From Miltoncostaea sp963762825 (lineage in GTDB: Bacteria; Actinomycetota; Thermoleophilia; Miltoncostaeales; Miltoncostaeaceae): a DNA stretch of 64,000 nt. Shown here piece after piece: positions 1 through 8,453 of this stretch; positions within the stretch are counted from its first letter, which is position 1; every line of letters begins with the position of its first letter. Position numbers and translations under genes: made by a program. The notes under the pieces are model-generated. The model searched no databases. It was not told the origin of the DNA and worked only from the letters and a program-made list of their open reading frames with translations. The stretch is taken from assembly GCA_963762825.1 (NCBI GenBank), contig CAVXLZ010000001.1, forward strand, positions 992,001 to 1,056,000, read 5' to 3'.

Positions 1-224
1 ATCGCGCCGTCCACCAGGCCGGCGAGGCCGTGGACGTGCTCGAGGAACGCGCCCTCGTGGTTGGTCTGGAAGCACCCCACGCTCATGCCGCGCTCCTCGC
101 CCCAGCCCCGCACCCGCTCCTCCAGCTCGCGCAGTGTGAGGGTGCCGTAATGGGCAGAGGGACGACGTCCGAGCATGTTGAGGTTGGGCCCGTGGAGGAG
201 GGCGATGCGCAGCGGACGACTCAC
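1..224 (-). CDS. aroQ: 3-dehydroquinate dehydratase, type II (partial, C-terminus off window)
   Basis: Type II dehydroquinase dehydrates 3-dehydroquinate to 3-dehydroshikimate, the third step of the shikimate pathway, in the cytoplasm. Only the first 74 residues are present; the gene runs off the left edge. They contain the family signature GPNLN at residues 12-16, the active-site Tyr26 in a YG pair, and QTNHEG at 53-58, all in the order seen in AroQ. The start is a GTG whose last two bases are shared with the TGA stop of aroB (GTGA overlap), so translation is probably coupled. It is the last visible gene of aroC-aroK-aroB-aroQ. Identification is firm despite the truncation. Confidence 0.93.
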   Translation of the reverse strand, partial: MSRPLRIALLHGPNLNMLGRRPSAHYGTLTLRELEERVRGWGEERGMSVGCFQTNHEGAFLEHVHGLAGLVDGA

Positions 225-1321
225 GGGCGGAGCTCCTCGATCGCCGACACGAGCCGGTCACGGGCGGGACTGATCCGCAGCCGCACGTCCCCGGGCGCGG
301 AGATCATCACCATGTTGAGGGCGTCGGCACCGGCCTTCTTGTCCCTGCCGATCGCCTCGAGGATCGCCGGGGTCGGCACGTCGTCGTCGAGGCGGGTCGG
401 CAGCCCGTGGCGGGCGAGGATCCCGGCCACCCGCGGACGCCAGGAGCGGTCCAGCCCCACCGCGCCCTCGGCCAGGCGCAGGGCGGCCAACAGCCCGAGC
501 GCGATGGCTTCGCCGTGGTGGTACAGCTCGTATCCGGCAGCAGCCTCGATGCCGTGACCGACGGTGTGGCCCAGGTTGAGGGAGGCCCGCATGCCGAGGT
601 CGCGCTCATCCTGACCCACGACCCCGAGCTTGTGGTCGACGCAACGACGGATGAGGGCGACGAGCTCGTCGCCCGGTCCGGGCAGCGCAGGCCACCCCTC
701 GACCAGCTCGAAGAGCTCGACTCCGTCGAGCAGGCCGTACTTGACCACCTCTGCGAAACCACAGGCGAGCTCGCGAGCCGGCAGGGTCGAGAGCACGTCG
801 GTGTCCATCACGACCAGGTCGGGCTGCCAGATGGCGCCCACGTAGTTCTTGCCCTCCGGCAGGTCCACCCCCGTCTTGCCGCCGATCGACGAGTCGACCA
901 TCGCGAGGAGGGTTGTGGGCAGGTGGACCAACCTCACTCCGCGCTGGTAGGTGGCCGCGACGAAGCCCGCGAGGTCCCCCACGACGCCGCCGCCGAGGGC
1001 GGCCACCGCATCGGTGCGCCGAAGGCCCGCCTCGGCCGCGAGGCGGGTGAGCCGCTCCACCTGCGCGAGGCTCTTCGACCCCTCGCCCGGCGGCACGGTG
1101 GCGGTGATGACCCGGATGCCGCGGTCCTGGAAGGAGGCGCGCGCGCGCCGGGCGAGCTCGGGGAGGTTGCCGTCGCTGACGAGCAGCACCGCCCCCCCCT
1201 CGGGGGCGTGCTCGGCCCAGAGCGCTCCGACGTGATCGAGCAGCTCCCCGCCGAGGTGGATCGGGAAGCGCGCGGCGCCGATCTCGGCCCACAGCGCGGG
1301 CGCGGGAGTCGTGGCGCTCAC
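221..1321 (-). CDS. aroB: 3-dehydroquinate synthase
   Basis: Converts DAHP to 3-dehydroquinate, an NAD- and metal-dependent reaction and the second shikimate step. The 366-residue product has the usual family length. It shows the nucleotide-binding GGGVVGDLAGF segment, the DSSIGGKTGVD stretch with GKNYVGA, and the metal-ligand region LNLGHTVGHGIE followed by HHGEA. An open frame continues far upstream, but that part overlaps aroK and reads as low-complexity Arg/Pro/Ser. The GTG at 1321, giving VSATTP, forms a GTGA overlap with the aroK stop and is chosen as start. The other end overlaps aroQ the same way, so the block is a tightly coupled operon. Confidence 0.95.
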   Translation of the reverse strand: MSATTPAPALWAEIGAARFPIHLGGELLDHVGALWAEHAPEGGAVLLVSDGNLPELARRARASFQDRGIRVITATVPPGEGSKSLAQVERLTRLAAEAGLRRTDAVAALGGGVVGDLAGFVAATYQRGVRLVHLPTTLLAMVDSSIGGKTGVDLPEGKNYVGAIWQPDLVVMDTDVLSTLPARELACGFAEVVKYGLLDGVELFELVEGWPALPGPGDELVALIRRCVDHKLGVVGQDERDLGMRASLNLGHTVGHGIEAAAGYELYHHGEAIALGLLAALRLAEGAVGLDRSWRPRVAGILARHGLPTRLDDDVPTPAILEAIGRDKKAGADALNMVMISAPGDVRLRISPARDRLVSAIEELRP

Positions 1322-1839
1322 GGCGCAGCCTCGCGCTCGGCCGTCTCGCGCTGGGCCCACGCGGCGACACGGGCTGCCACCTCGTCGGCCGGCCGGTCGG
1401 CATCCACCTCGAGGCCGGCCACCGCCCGGTAGTTCTCCTCGCGCGCAAGCGCGCGGCGCGCGAAGCGGCCGGGGTCGGATGCGAGCGGGCGATCGGAGTC
1501 CTTGACGCGGTCCCAGGCGACCTCGACGCTGGCCCGCAGCCAGACGACGTCGGCCACCCGGCCGACCAGGCCCCGGGTGCGCTCGCTCTCCAGGGCCCCT
1601 CCCCCGAGGGCCAGCACACCGGCCTCGTCGGAGAGCAGCTCGCGGATGGTCCTCTCCTCGGTGCGCCGGAACCACAGCTCGCCGCGGCGCGAGAAGATCT
1701 CGGGGATCGCCATAGACGCCCGCTCCTCGATCTCCCGGTCGAGATCCACGAACGGCCGCCCGAGGCGCGAGGCCACCCGGCGACCCACCGATGTCTTGCC
1801 GGCCCCCATGTACCCGGTGAGTACGAGCCAGCGGGACAC
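1318..1839 (-). CDS. aroK: shikimate kinase
   Basis: Phosphorylates shikimate to shikimate-3-phosphate with ATP. The 173-residue product is the normal size for AroK. It opens with the P-loop GYMGAGKTSVG at about residues 9-19, followed by the shikimate-binding DLDREIEE and RRGELWFRRTEE segments, then LGGGAL, and the lid region with DRPLAS. The GTG start shares its last base with the TAG stop of aroC (TAGTG), and the gene's own stop overlaps the aroB start. Its place between aroC and aroB is typical of actinobacterial shikimate operons. Confidence 0.95.
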   Translation of the reverse strand: MSRWLVLTGYMGAGKTSVGRRVASRLGRPFVDLDREIEERASMAIPEIFSRRGELWFRRTEERTIRELLSDEAGVLALGGGALESERTRGLVGRVADVVWLRASVEVAWDRVKDSDRPLASDPGRFARRALAREENYRAVAGLEVDADRPADEVAARVAAWAQRETAEREAAP

Positions 1840-3005
1840 TAGTCGGAGATCTCGACCCGGTAGCGCTCGACGGCGGCATCCAGGTGCGCGATCGAGTCGC
1901 CGCCGAACTTCTCGAGGAGAGCCTGGGCGAGAACGAAGGCGACGGCCGCCTCCGCCACCACCGCGGCCGCCGGGACGGCACAGATGTCGGAGCGCTCTTT
2001 GAAGGCCTTCGTCGCCTCCTTGGTGGCGACATCGACCGAGGCGAGAGGGCGGCTCAACGTGCTGATCGGCTTCATCACCGCGCGGACGACGACCGGAGCG
2101 CCGTGGGTCATGCCGCCCTCGATCCCACCCGAGCGGTTGGTGCGGCGGAAGTAGCCATGCTCCGGATCGTGGAAGATCTCGTCGTGCGCCTCGCTACCGG
2201 GGATACGCCCCAGCTCGAACCCCGCGCCGATCTCGACCCCCTTGATCGCCTGGATGCCCATCAGGGCCTGGGCGAGCCGCCCGTCGAGACGGACGTCGCC
2301 GCTGACGTGCGATCCGAGTCCCGGCAGCGGATCGAAGGCCCACACCTCGAAGATGCCGCCGACGGTGTCGTGGTCCTGGCCGGCGGCCTTGATGGCCTCA
2401 CGCATGCGTGCGGAGGCACCGGGGTCGAGGCAGCGGACCGGGCTGTCGTCGACCCCCTCGAAGTCGGCGAGGACCAGGTCGTCGCGGAGGGGCACCGACT
2501 CCGGACCGATACGCACCACGTGACTACGGACCTCGGTGCCGAACCGGCGCAGGAGGGCCTTTGCGACACCGCCGGCGGCGACGCGCGCGGCGGTCTCGCG
2601 GGCGCTGGCGCGCTCGAGGATCGGCCGCAGGTCGTCCGTGCCGTACTTGAGCATCCCTGCGAGATCGGCGTGCCCGGGCCGGGGCAGGGTGATCGCCGGA
2701 ACCGCGACATCCTCCTCGGGCGCCCACACCGCCATCCGGTCGGCCGCCCAGTTGGCGAAGTCCAGATTGGGTATCTCGAGCGTCAGGGGGCTGCCGATGG
2801 TGCGGCCGTGGCGCAGGCCCGACTTCACCTGCACGCGATCGGTCTCGATCTTCATGCGACCGCCGCGACCGTAGCCGAGCTGGCGCCGCGCGAGATCGCC
2901 GTCGATGTCGAACGGCACGAGCGGAAGGCCGGCGGGCAGTCCTTCGACCAACGCGACGAGCGCCGGGCCGTGGGACTCACCGGCTGTGCGATAGGTCAAT
3001 GGCAC
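1839..3005 (-). CDS. aroC: chorismate synthase
   Basis: Makes chorismate from EPSP using reduced FMN, the last common step to the aromatic amino acids. The 388-residue product begins PLTYRTAGESHG and contains RRQLGYGRGGRM, the catalytic-region GGIFE, and near the C-terminus SRPLASVD, all typical of AroC. The frame stays open for 430 bases upstream, but that part is shadow sequence. The GTG at 3005 is preferred because it gives the canonical N-terminus and lies 8 bases after a TACACT box, fitting a very short or absent leader. It is the first gene of the aroCKBQ operon. EPSP synthase (aroA) is not in the window. Confidence 0.94.
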   Translation of the reverse strand: MPLTYRTAGESHGPALVALVEGLPAGLPLVPFDIDGDLARRQLGYGRGGRMKIETDRVQVKSGLRHGRTIGSPLTLEIPNLDFANWAADRMAVWAPEEDVAVPAITLPRPGHADLAGMLKYGTDDLRPILERASARETAARVAAGGVAKALLRRFGTEVRSHVVRIGPESVPLRDDLVLADFEGVDDSPVRCLDPGASARMREAIKAAGQDHDTVGGIFEVWAFDPLPGLGSHVSGDVRLDGRLAQALMGIQAIKGVEIGAGFELGRIPGSEAHDEIFHDPEHGYFRRTNRSGGIEGGMTHGAPVVVRAVMKPISTLSRPLASVDVATKEATKAFKERSDICAVPAAAVVAEAAVAFVLAQALLEKFGGDSIAHLDAAVERYRVEISD

Positions 3006-3013
3006 GGCCGGGA

Positions 3014-3019
3014 AGTGTA
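3014..3019 (-). promoter_or_regulatory. -10 box of the aroCKBQ operon
   Basis: TACACT on the minus strand, 8 bases before the aroC GTG. It fits the TANNNT actinobacterial -10 pattern repeated in this window. No convincing -35 element is visible. Confidence 0.45.
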
Positions 3020-3130
3020 ATGGACGATCCCGCCGGCCTGCGGGCCGGCCATCACTCCCTGGCGTCGCACCGGACCTGGCAGTCTTGCGCGCACACACCC
3101 CGCTCCGGCGGGCGACGTCCGGGAGAGCAC

Positions 3131-3589
3131 GTGGGACTGGTGGATCGGATACGCGGGATTCGACGATTGCTCCGGAGGGCCCGCTCCGTCGGCGGCCTCG
3201 GGCGCCACGGTCGCTCCACGCCGTCGGACCCGATCGGGCCTGAGAGGCCCGATCGACAACCGATCCGACGACCGGCGAAGGACATCGCCCTGCTGACGCG
3301 CCTCGGGCGCTGGCGCGACCGGGGACGGCCCGAGCGTCCGAGCGTCCCCGCCGCGATGTCGGCGCGTGAGCGGACCGCCGCGATGCGCGACCTCGAGACC
3401 CTGCGCTCCCGGCTCGATGACGAGCAGGCGGCACTCATCGACGCGGCCCTCGCGGCCGGGGAGCTCACGGTGCGACGCCTCGGTCCCCACGACGGCCATC
3501 TCTGGGAGATGCCGGGAATGCGGGTCTTTGCGATCGTCGGGGTGCAGGCGTTCACCGTCGAAGACGAGCGAAGGCACCCCACCCCGTGA
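3131..3589 (+). CDS. unknown basic/charged protein coupled to mscS
   Basis: I do not recognise this 152-residue protein. The N-terminal third is Arg-rich and low in complexity (RIRGIRRLLRRAR). The C-terminal half, from about residue 77, looks folded: a helix with ARERTAAMRDLETLRSRLDDEQ, a second Ala/Leu helix, then short strands ending in MRVFAIVGVQAFTVEDE. There is no signal peptide or membrane segment. The GTG start follows GGGAGAG. Its TGA stop overlaps the GTG of the MscS-type channel by 4 bases (GTGA), the main reason to accept it as a real, co-translated gene. An internal ATG at 3357 is an alternative start that would drop the basic region. Confidence 0.6.
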   Translation: MGLVDRIRGIRRLLRRARSVGGLGRHGRSTPSDPIGPERPDRQPIRRPAKDIALLTRLGRWRDRGRPERPSVPAAMSARERTAAMRDLETLRSRLDDEQAALIDAALAAGELTVRRLGPHDGHLWEMPGMRVFAIVGVQAFTVEDERRHPTP

Positions 3590-4413
3590 CCGGCCCGCCG
3601 CCGCCGTTCAGCGCCGCCATCTTCGGGCTGCCCGAGTGGGCGGGGCGCCTGGTGCTCGCCGGGCTGGTCATCATGGTCGCGCTCGCCCTGCTGTACGCGA
3701 TCGCGTGGTCCCTTCCGCGACTGCTGGCGCGTACAGGGCCGGCCGACGGACCGCGCAGCCGTCAGCGCCAGACCGCGGTCTCAGCCCTCGCCACCGGCCT
3801 CCGCTACGTCGTCCTGGTGGCCGCGCTGGTCGCCCTGGCCTTCGCGCTCGCGGGCGGCGGCGGACTCGCGGCCGTCAGCGGTGGCGCACTGATCGTGCTC
3901 CTGGCGAGCTTCGCCTCGCAGCGCCTGCTGGTGGACGTCATCGCCGGCTTCTTCATCCTCTTCGAGGATCAGTACGTGGTCGGCGACGTCGTGCGCCTCG
4001 AGCCGAGCGGCTATACGGGCGAGGTCACCGCGCTTGGCCTGCGGACCACCGAGCTGGAGGGCCCCGGCGCGGAGAGGATGATCGTGCCGAACGGCCAGAT
4101 CACCGCGGTGCGGATGATCCCCCGAGGCCGCCGGCGCCACCGGGTGGAGTTCCTCACACGCGATCCCGACGCGGTGGCGACGAGCATCCTCTCGCTCACA
4201 TCGGCAACGAGCCGCGCAGACGGGCCGTGGGCGTCGGAGACCCGCTTGGTGAGACACGAGAACCCGGACGGCGTGACCCGACTGATCGCGATCTTGGACG
4301 TGGACGTCCACCGCGAGGAGGCGGTCCCCTGGCTCGTTGACGCCGTGACGATGGCGGTGAGCCAGGCGCTCGAGGCGCCCCCATTGCGGAGCGTCGATCC
4401 GGGACGGGGCTGA
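3586..4413 (+). CDS. MscS-family mechanosensitive ion channel
   Basis: Small-conductance mechanosensitive channel of the inner membrane, which opens under hypo-osmotic membrane tension. The 275 residues hold hydrophobic helices at about 19-45 and 65-90 and a pore-like third helix rich in Gly/Ala/Ser (GGALIVLLASFASQRLLVDVIAGFFILFEDQY). After that come the beta-domain features DVVRLEPSGYTGEV and VPNGQI, hallmarks of the MscS cytoplasmic domain. It is close to the length of E. coli MscS (286). The GTG start overlaps the stop of the upstream unknown gene, so the two are probably co-expressed. A strong hairpin lies just after the gene. Confidence 0.9.
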   Translation: MTGPPPPFSAAIFGLPEWAGRLVLAGLVIMVALALLYAIAWSLPRLLARTGPADGPRSRQRQTAVSALATGLRYVVLVAALVALAFALAGGGGLAAVSGGALIVLLASFASQRLLVDVIAGFFILFEDQYVVGDVVRLEPSGYTGEVTALGLRTTELEGPGAERMIVPNGQITAVRMIPRGRRRHRVEFLTRDPDAVATSILSLTSATSRADGPWASETRLVRHENPDGVTRLIAILDVDVHREEAVPWLVDAVTMAVSQALEAPPLRSVDPGRG

Positions 4414-4442
4414 CCGGCCAGGCACGCTCCCACCTGCGAGAG

Positions 4443-4476
4443 CGTGGGGGCGGTGCCGTTCGGCACCGCCCCCACG
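4443..4476. terminator. bidirectional hairpin terminator
   Basis: A perfect 15-bp GC-rich stem (4443-4457 with 4462-4476) closed by the tetraloop GTTC. It sits between mscS (+) and the lipoprotein gene (-), which converge here. There is no T-run on either side, as is common for GC-rich actinobacterial terminators. Confidence 0.8.
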
Positions 4477-4480
4477 GCGC

Positions 4481-5197
4481 TCAGACCGCTCGGACGTCCA
4501 CCAGCTTGACCTTGTAGGAGCGCTTGGCGGTCGCGTTGAAGAGCGTGATCGACTCGCCCTCACGGAGCGTGACCTTGTCGCTGCCATCCGGCAGAAGGCC
4601 GCCGCTCAGCGTCAGCGTCACCGTGTTCGCGCCGATGCGGGAGACGATGAACTGCTGCGTGTCCGGAGGGATCGCGTCACCCTCCTGGGCCACGACGGGC
4701 TCCCCCGAGATGTCGAAGTCGGCCTCCAACGCCCGGGGACTCGGGGCCGGAGTCCCCGCGCCCGGGTCGACCGGTCCGCCCGGCGTCGGGGCGGTGGTGC
4801 CCGGAACCGGGACGGCATCGCCCGGAACCGCGACGAGCGGATCTCCGTTGATGGGGGTGTCGGCGGGGAGCGGAACGCCCGATGCCGCCTCCGAGCCGGA
4901 GGTCGCCTGCTCGTCCACCTGCTGGGCGAAGAGGTTGTGGGGCGCACCGAACCGGTCGTAGCCACCCAGCGTGCGGCCGAGGCCGCTCGGATCCACCGGC
5001 CCCGGGGTGCCGAGTGCCGCGATGGCGAGCGAGGCCGACTCGTCGGCTCCGGCTCCCGTCGCGATCGGCAGGGAGGTGTCCGGCGCAGGGACGTCGCCCT
5101 GCGCATCGGCGCCGCCGCCGCCCCCTCCGCCGCAGCCGGCGATCAGGAGGACCGTGGCCGCGACCGCGGTGACGGGCACGAGCTTACGGCGGTTCAC
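4481..5197 (-). CDS. pilus-operon lipoprotein in the PilP position
   Basis: Predicted 238-residue lipoprotein, last gene of the pilMNO operon. The N-terminus has a basic stretch, a hydrophobic core and a lipobox ending LIAGCGG, with lipidation expected at Cys22, followed by a Gly run. A long Pro/Ala/Gly/Thr linker (about 30-150) leads to a C-terminal beta-rich domain (about 160-238) with regular strands such as NTVTLTLSGG and SYKVKLVDV. The GTG start overlaps the pilO stop (GTGA). In diderm pili this slot holds PilP, a lipoprotein with a C-terminal beta domain that links PilNO to the secretin. I see no clear PilP signature, so equivalence is inferred from position, lipidation and architecture. 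Confidence 0.75.
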   Translation of the reverse strand: MNRRKLVPVTAVAATVLLIAGCGGGGGGGADAQGDVPAPDTSLPIATGAGADESASLAIAALGTPGPVDPSGLGRTLGGYDRFGAPHNLFAQQVDEQATSGSEAASGVPLPADTPINGDPLVAVPGDAVPVPGTTAPTPGGPVDPGAGTPAPSPRALEADFDISGEPVVAQEGDAIPPDTQQFIVSRIGANTVTLTLSGGLLPDGSDKVTLREGESITLFNATAKRSYKVKLVDVRAV

Positions 5198-5892
5198 TGT
5201 GTACCTCCGGAGGGCGTTGCGGTTGCCTGGGCGGCGTCGCCGGAAGGCGTGGAGACGGGCGTCGCCGGCGCTGCCGACGCGCTCGCCGTGCCGCCGGGGA
5301 TGCTCGAAAACGCAAGGATCCTGACCGTGGCGACCACGAGGTCGTTGTCCGCGAGCGGACCGGTCTTGGCCTCCTCGCTCTGGTCCAGGGTCAGATCGAC
5401 CGAGGTCGTCGCGAAGAGGCGGCCGCCCACGATCGGGCGGTCCTTCTCATCGACCGTCACCTGGCGGTGGAGGCGATACAGGAAGTCGTCGGTGTCGAAG
5501 AAGCGACCGCTCACCCGGACCTCGAACTCGGTGCCCCGGATCGAGCCGTAGTCGCTGAAGCTGTTGGTCTTGATCGAGGTCAACTCGACGTTGGACCTGT
5601 TGGCCAGTCGCTGGAGCTGGATCATGATGCCGGAGGTCTCAGTGGCCTCGGGCAGGGCCTTGGCCAGCCGCAGCCGCTCCGAGGTCAGCGCGTTCGGGCT
5701 CTTGGTGGAGCTGGACAACCGCGCGAGGGTGTCGCGGAGATCGCCGGTCTCGGACTGGACCTGCGCCAGCTGATCGCGCTGCGCGCTGAGGTCGGCCTTG
5801 GCGGGCTTCACGATGAACCACCAGAAGCCCCCGATGACCGCGATCGCGCCGATTGCCGCGAGCAGTATGAGATCGCGCTTGCTGACCTTCAT
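5194..5892 (-). CDS. pilO: type IV pilus alignment protein PilO
   Basis: PilO pairs with PilN in the membrane and connects the cytoplasmic PilM-PilC-motor assembly to the outside. The 232-residue product starts KVSKRDLILL and has one membrane helix at about 8-27. A coiled coil follows at about 32-62 (AQRDQLAQVQSETGDL), then the ferredoxin-like PilO core with PEATETSGIMIQLQRLANRSN and the strand segment RVSGRFFDTDDFLYRLHRQV. The tail is Ala/Thr/Pro-rich. It overlaps pilN (ATGA) and the downstream lipoprotein (GTGA) by 4 bases each. Confidence 0.92.
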   Translation of the reverse strand: MKVSKRDLILLAAIGAIAVIGGFWWFIVKPAKADLSAQRDQLAQVQSETGDLRDTLARLSSSTKSPNALTSERLRLAKALPEATETSGIMIQLQRLANRSNVELTSIKTNSFSDYGSIRGTEFEVRVSGRFFDTDDFLYRLHRQVTVDEKDRPIVGGRLFATTSVDLTLDQSEEAKTGPLADNDLVVATVRILAFSSIPGGTASASAAPATPVSTPSGDAAQATATPSGGTQ

Positions 5893-6566
5893 GGCGTCAC
5901 TCCGGGGGTCGCAGCGGTCGACTGGCCGCTCACCGGGGTGAGCGTCGGACGGTCCTGTGCCCTCTGGTCGATGGGGATGTCGATGATGAAGTGGATGACC
6001 GTGCGGTCACCTCGGTCCTGCGTCTCGCTGGTCGCGAGGCGCGGCTCGCCGAGGCCGGGCACCGTCGAGACGCGCGCCATCAGGAGCGCGACCTGGGCCT
6101 GGGTGTAGGCGAAACCGTCCAGGTGGATACCGCGGGGTGCGTTCGAGTTGTTGACGTTCGGCACGGCTGCGGCGCCGGCCGGCGTGATCGCTGCGGCGTC
6201 GGTCTCGCCCTTGAGGTTCGTGAGCCAGACCTGTCGCGGCATGACCGCCGAGACGTCGCGGATGAGCCTCTCCCAGTTCACCCGGCCCTCCGCCAGACCG
6301 ACGATCGCGCCGCGACGGACCGCCTGCGCGGCCACGCGGGCCTGAGCCTGCTGGTAGGCACCGAGCTGTCCGCGCAGATCGTCGCGCTCGGAGCTCGCCA
6401 CGGCGACCTGCTCGGCAACCCGGTCGGCCTCCGCGCTGATCGAGTAGCCCCAGAAGCCCAGGCCACCGAGCACGAGCGCTGCGCCGAGGACGGCGAGCGG
6501 AGTCCGCGCACCCGAGAACCCGGGGCGGCGGCGCTTGGTCTCCGGAAGGAGGTTGACCGCCCTCAT
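5889..6566 (-). CDS. pilN: type IV pilus assembly protein PilN
   Basis: Inner-membrane bitopic protein whose short cytoplasmic N-terminus binds PilM. The 225 residues begin MRAVNLLPE, matching the conserved PilN INLLP motif that docks into PilM. A membrane helix lies at about 26-46, then a coiled coil (AEADRVAEQVAVASSERDDL) and a periplasmic-type alpha/beta domain with NWERLIRDVSAVMPRQVWLTNL. An upstream extension of the frame lies inside pilM and is rejected. The ATG at 6566 overlaps the pilM stop (ATGA) and yields the canonical start. The C-terminus is a low-complexity tail. Confidence 0.94.
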   Translation of the reverse strand: MRAVNLLPETKRRRPGFSGARTPLAVLGAALVLGGLGFWGYSISAEADRVAEQVAVASSERDDLRGQLGAYQQAQARVAAQAVRRGAIVGLAEGRVNWERLIRDVSAVMPRQVWLTNLKGETDAAAITPAGAAAVPNVNNSNAPRGIHLDGFAYTQAQVALLMARVSTVPGLGEPRLATSETQDRGDRTVIHFIIDIPIDQRAQDRPTLTPVSGQSTAATPGVTP

Positions 6567-7636
6567 GACTGCTCCGGCGCGTCGAGCGCCAGGCCGAGGG
6601 CCACCGCCACGCGGGCGGAGAGGTCCGGGGTGAGGAGGGTGCTGTCGTCGAGCTGGCGGCTGGGGTCTCCCATGACTACGGGAATCCCGAGGCCCTGCTG
6701 GAGATAGCGGTCGATCCCGGTGCAGAGGGACGTGCCACCCGAGATGACCAGTTGGCCGATCGGCCGGGCGAATGACTGTGAGCGGTAGTAGTCGAGCGAG
6801 CGGCTGATCTCCCGGACCAGGGGACGCGTGCCGAGCGCGAGGGCGTGCCGCACCTCGGCGACCGTGTCGGCGTCCCAACCGTCCAGCGGATCGCCGATCA
6901 GTCCGCAGGCCGTCTTCACGGCCTCGGCCTCCTCGGCGGGCAGCCCGGTCCGCTCGGCGACCGCCGTCGTCAGGTGGCTGCCGCCGAATCCGACGAGTCG
7001 CGTGAAGTGGCAGCGCCGATCGACGGAGACGATCATGTTCGTGACCTCCGCTCCGACGTGGCAGACGGCCAGCGCCGGCGTGTCCGTGGACCCCTCGTCG
7101 ATGACCATCGGTGGAGGCAGGAGGGCCCGCAGGATCGCGAATGCCTCGAGGTCGATCCCGACCGGCTGCAAACCCGCCTGGCGCACCGTGGCGACGAGGC
7201 CATCCACCATCTCGCGGTGGGCGGCGACCACGACATGGCGCTCGCGATCCCCGGCCTCGTTCGAGAACCTCAGGACCGGCTGGGAGTCGACCACCGTCTG
7301 ATCGGGCGGGATCGGGATCTGCTCGGCGGCCTCGAACTCGACCGCCGCACGCCGCTCGCGCTCGTCCTCGAGCGCCGGGAGCTCGATCGTGCGGACGACG
7401 ACGCGCTGGTTGGCGACGCCGAGGCGGACGCGCTTCCCGGAGAAGTGGGCGTTGCGCCAGAAGCGCTTGATCTCGCTCGCGAGCTCGTCGGGGCGCACGA
7501 TCTCACCGTCGTGGACGAGCCCCGGGGGAAGGGGCTCGACCGCGGCCTTGGAGAGGGCGACCCGCTCGCGTGCGGTCTTGAGTTCGACGCCAGCGATGGA
7601 GCTGGAGCCGATGTCGAGGGCTACGACCGTACTCAT
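6563..7636 (-). CDS. pilM: type IV pilus assembly protein PilM (actin-like ATPase fold)
   Basis: Cytoplasmic actin/FtsA-fold protein that binds PilN and forms the ring under the pilus base. The 357-residue length is typical. Visible features are the N-terminal phosphate loop ALDIGSSSIAGVEL, the LPALEDERERRAAVEFEAAEQIPI segment typical of PilM, the central SVDRRCHFTRLVGFGGSHLT and the C-terminal nucleotide loop ISGGTSLCTGIDRYL. The ATG start lies 46 bases after the pilD stop, with no strong ribosome site visible. Its stop overlaps the pilN start. Confidence 0.94.
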   Translation of the reverse strand: MSTVVALDIGSSSIAGVELKTARERVALSKAAVEPLPPGLVHDGEIVRPDELASEIKRFWRNAHFSGKRVRLGVANQRVVVRTIELPALEDERERRAAVEFEAAEQIPIPPDQTVVDSQPVLRFSNEAGDRERHVVVAAHREMVDGLVATVRQAGLQPVGIDLEAFAILRALLPPPMVIDEGSTDTPALAVCHVGAEVTNMIVSVDRRCHFTRLVGFGGSHLTTAVAERTGLPAEEAEAVKTACGLIGDPLDGWDADTVAEVRHALALGTRPLVREISRSLDYYRSQSFARPIGQLVISGGTSLCTGIDRYLQQGLGIPVVMGDPSRQLDDSTLLTPDLSARVAVALGLALDAPEQS

Positions 7637-7682
7637 GGCGTTGACGTCCGTGTCTGGGAGGGCAGGGGAGGCAAAGGCGTGA

Positions 7683-8453
7683 CTAGCCGAGTCTCTCGGC
7701 GTACCAACCGATCATGGCCGGGCCGAACCAGAGACCGGCGAGGGCGCCGGCCGCGAGGAACGGTCCGAAGGGCACGGCCATCTTCCGCGCGTGCGACCCG
7801 AAACGGGCGAGCAGCACGACTCCGAGGGCTGCGCCCCCGGCGAAGGCGACCAGGAGCGCCGGGATGACCGACGCACCGAGCACGGCACCGAGCAGCAGCG
7901 CCAGCTTGACGTCTCCGAGGCCCATGCCACCCGGGTGGACGAGCCAGAGGAGGAAGAGGAAGCCCGCCGCACCGAGGGCGGCGGAGACCGACACCCACCA
8001 CTGGCGGGGATCGGCGGCGATGGCGGCGGCGAGGCAGACGGCGGCCGCCGGGAGGACGATGATGTCGGGGATCAGGTGGTGCTCGAGATCGATCACCACC
8101 ACCGGGACCAGGGCGACGCCGAGCACGGCGGCCGCAAGGCCCTCCCACGTCGGTCCGAAGCTCGCGATCGCCGCCGCCGCGAGCGCGCCGCTGGCGAGCT
8201 CGATGGCCGGGTAGCGCCACGACACGCCGGCGCCGCAGCCGCGGCACCGGCCGCGGAGCGCGACCCACGACAGCACGGGCACGAGCTCGAGGGAGGTGAG
8301 CGTCCGCTCACAGCCCGTGCAGTGGGAGCGCGGGCTGACGAGCGACCCGCCGGCCGGCCATCGCGAAGCCACGACGGTCGAGAACGACCCGAGGGCGAGG
8401 CCGAGCATCCCGGCGACGATCGCCCAGTACGCGGTGGGGGCGCCGGCGAGCAT
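7683..8453 (-). CDS. pilD: type IV prepilin peptidase / N-methyltransferase
   Basis: Membrane aspartyl protease that cleaves the prepilin leader and methylates the new N-terminus. The 256 residues form about eight hydrophobic segments. The cytoplasmic loop after the first helix has two CxxC pairs (CTGC and CRGC), the zinc-binding feature of the bifunctional enzymes. The two catalytic aspartates are visible in VIDLEHHLIPD and GLGDVKL. Its ATG overlaps by one base the stop of the upstream fibronectin-like gene. Its substrate is presumably the pilin at 11.2-11.7 kb, whose leader ends in Gly before Phe-Thr-Leu-Ile-Glu. Confidence 0.95.
   Translation of the reverse strand: MLAGAPTAYWAIVAGMLGLALGSFSTVVASRWPAGGSLVSPRSHCTGCERTLTSLELVPVLSWVALRGRCRGCGAGVSWRYPAIELASGALAAAAIASFGPTWEGLAAAVLGVALVPVVVIDLEHHLIPDIIVLPAAAVCLAAAIAADPRQWWVSVSAALGAAGFLFLLWLVHPGGMGLGDVKLALLLGAVLGASVIPALLVAFAGGAALGVVLLARFGSHARKMAVPFGPFLAAGALAGLWFGPAMIGWYAERLG

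Noticed and set aside
221..3434. Long frames that extend aroB and aroC upstream
   Set aside because: The extra parts overlap neighbouring ar genes in other frames and lack family similarity; they are shadows of high-GC coding DNA.
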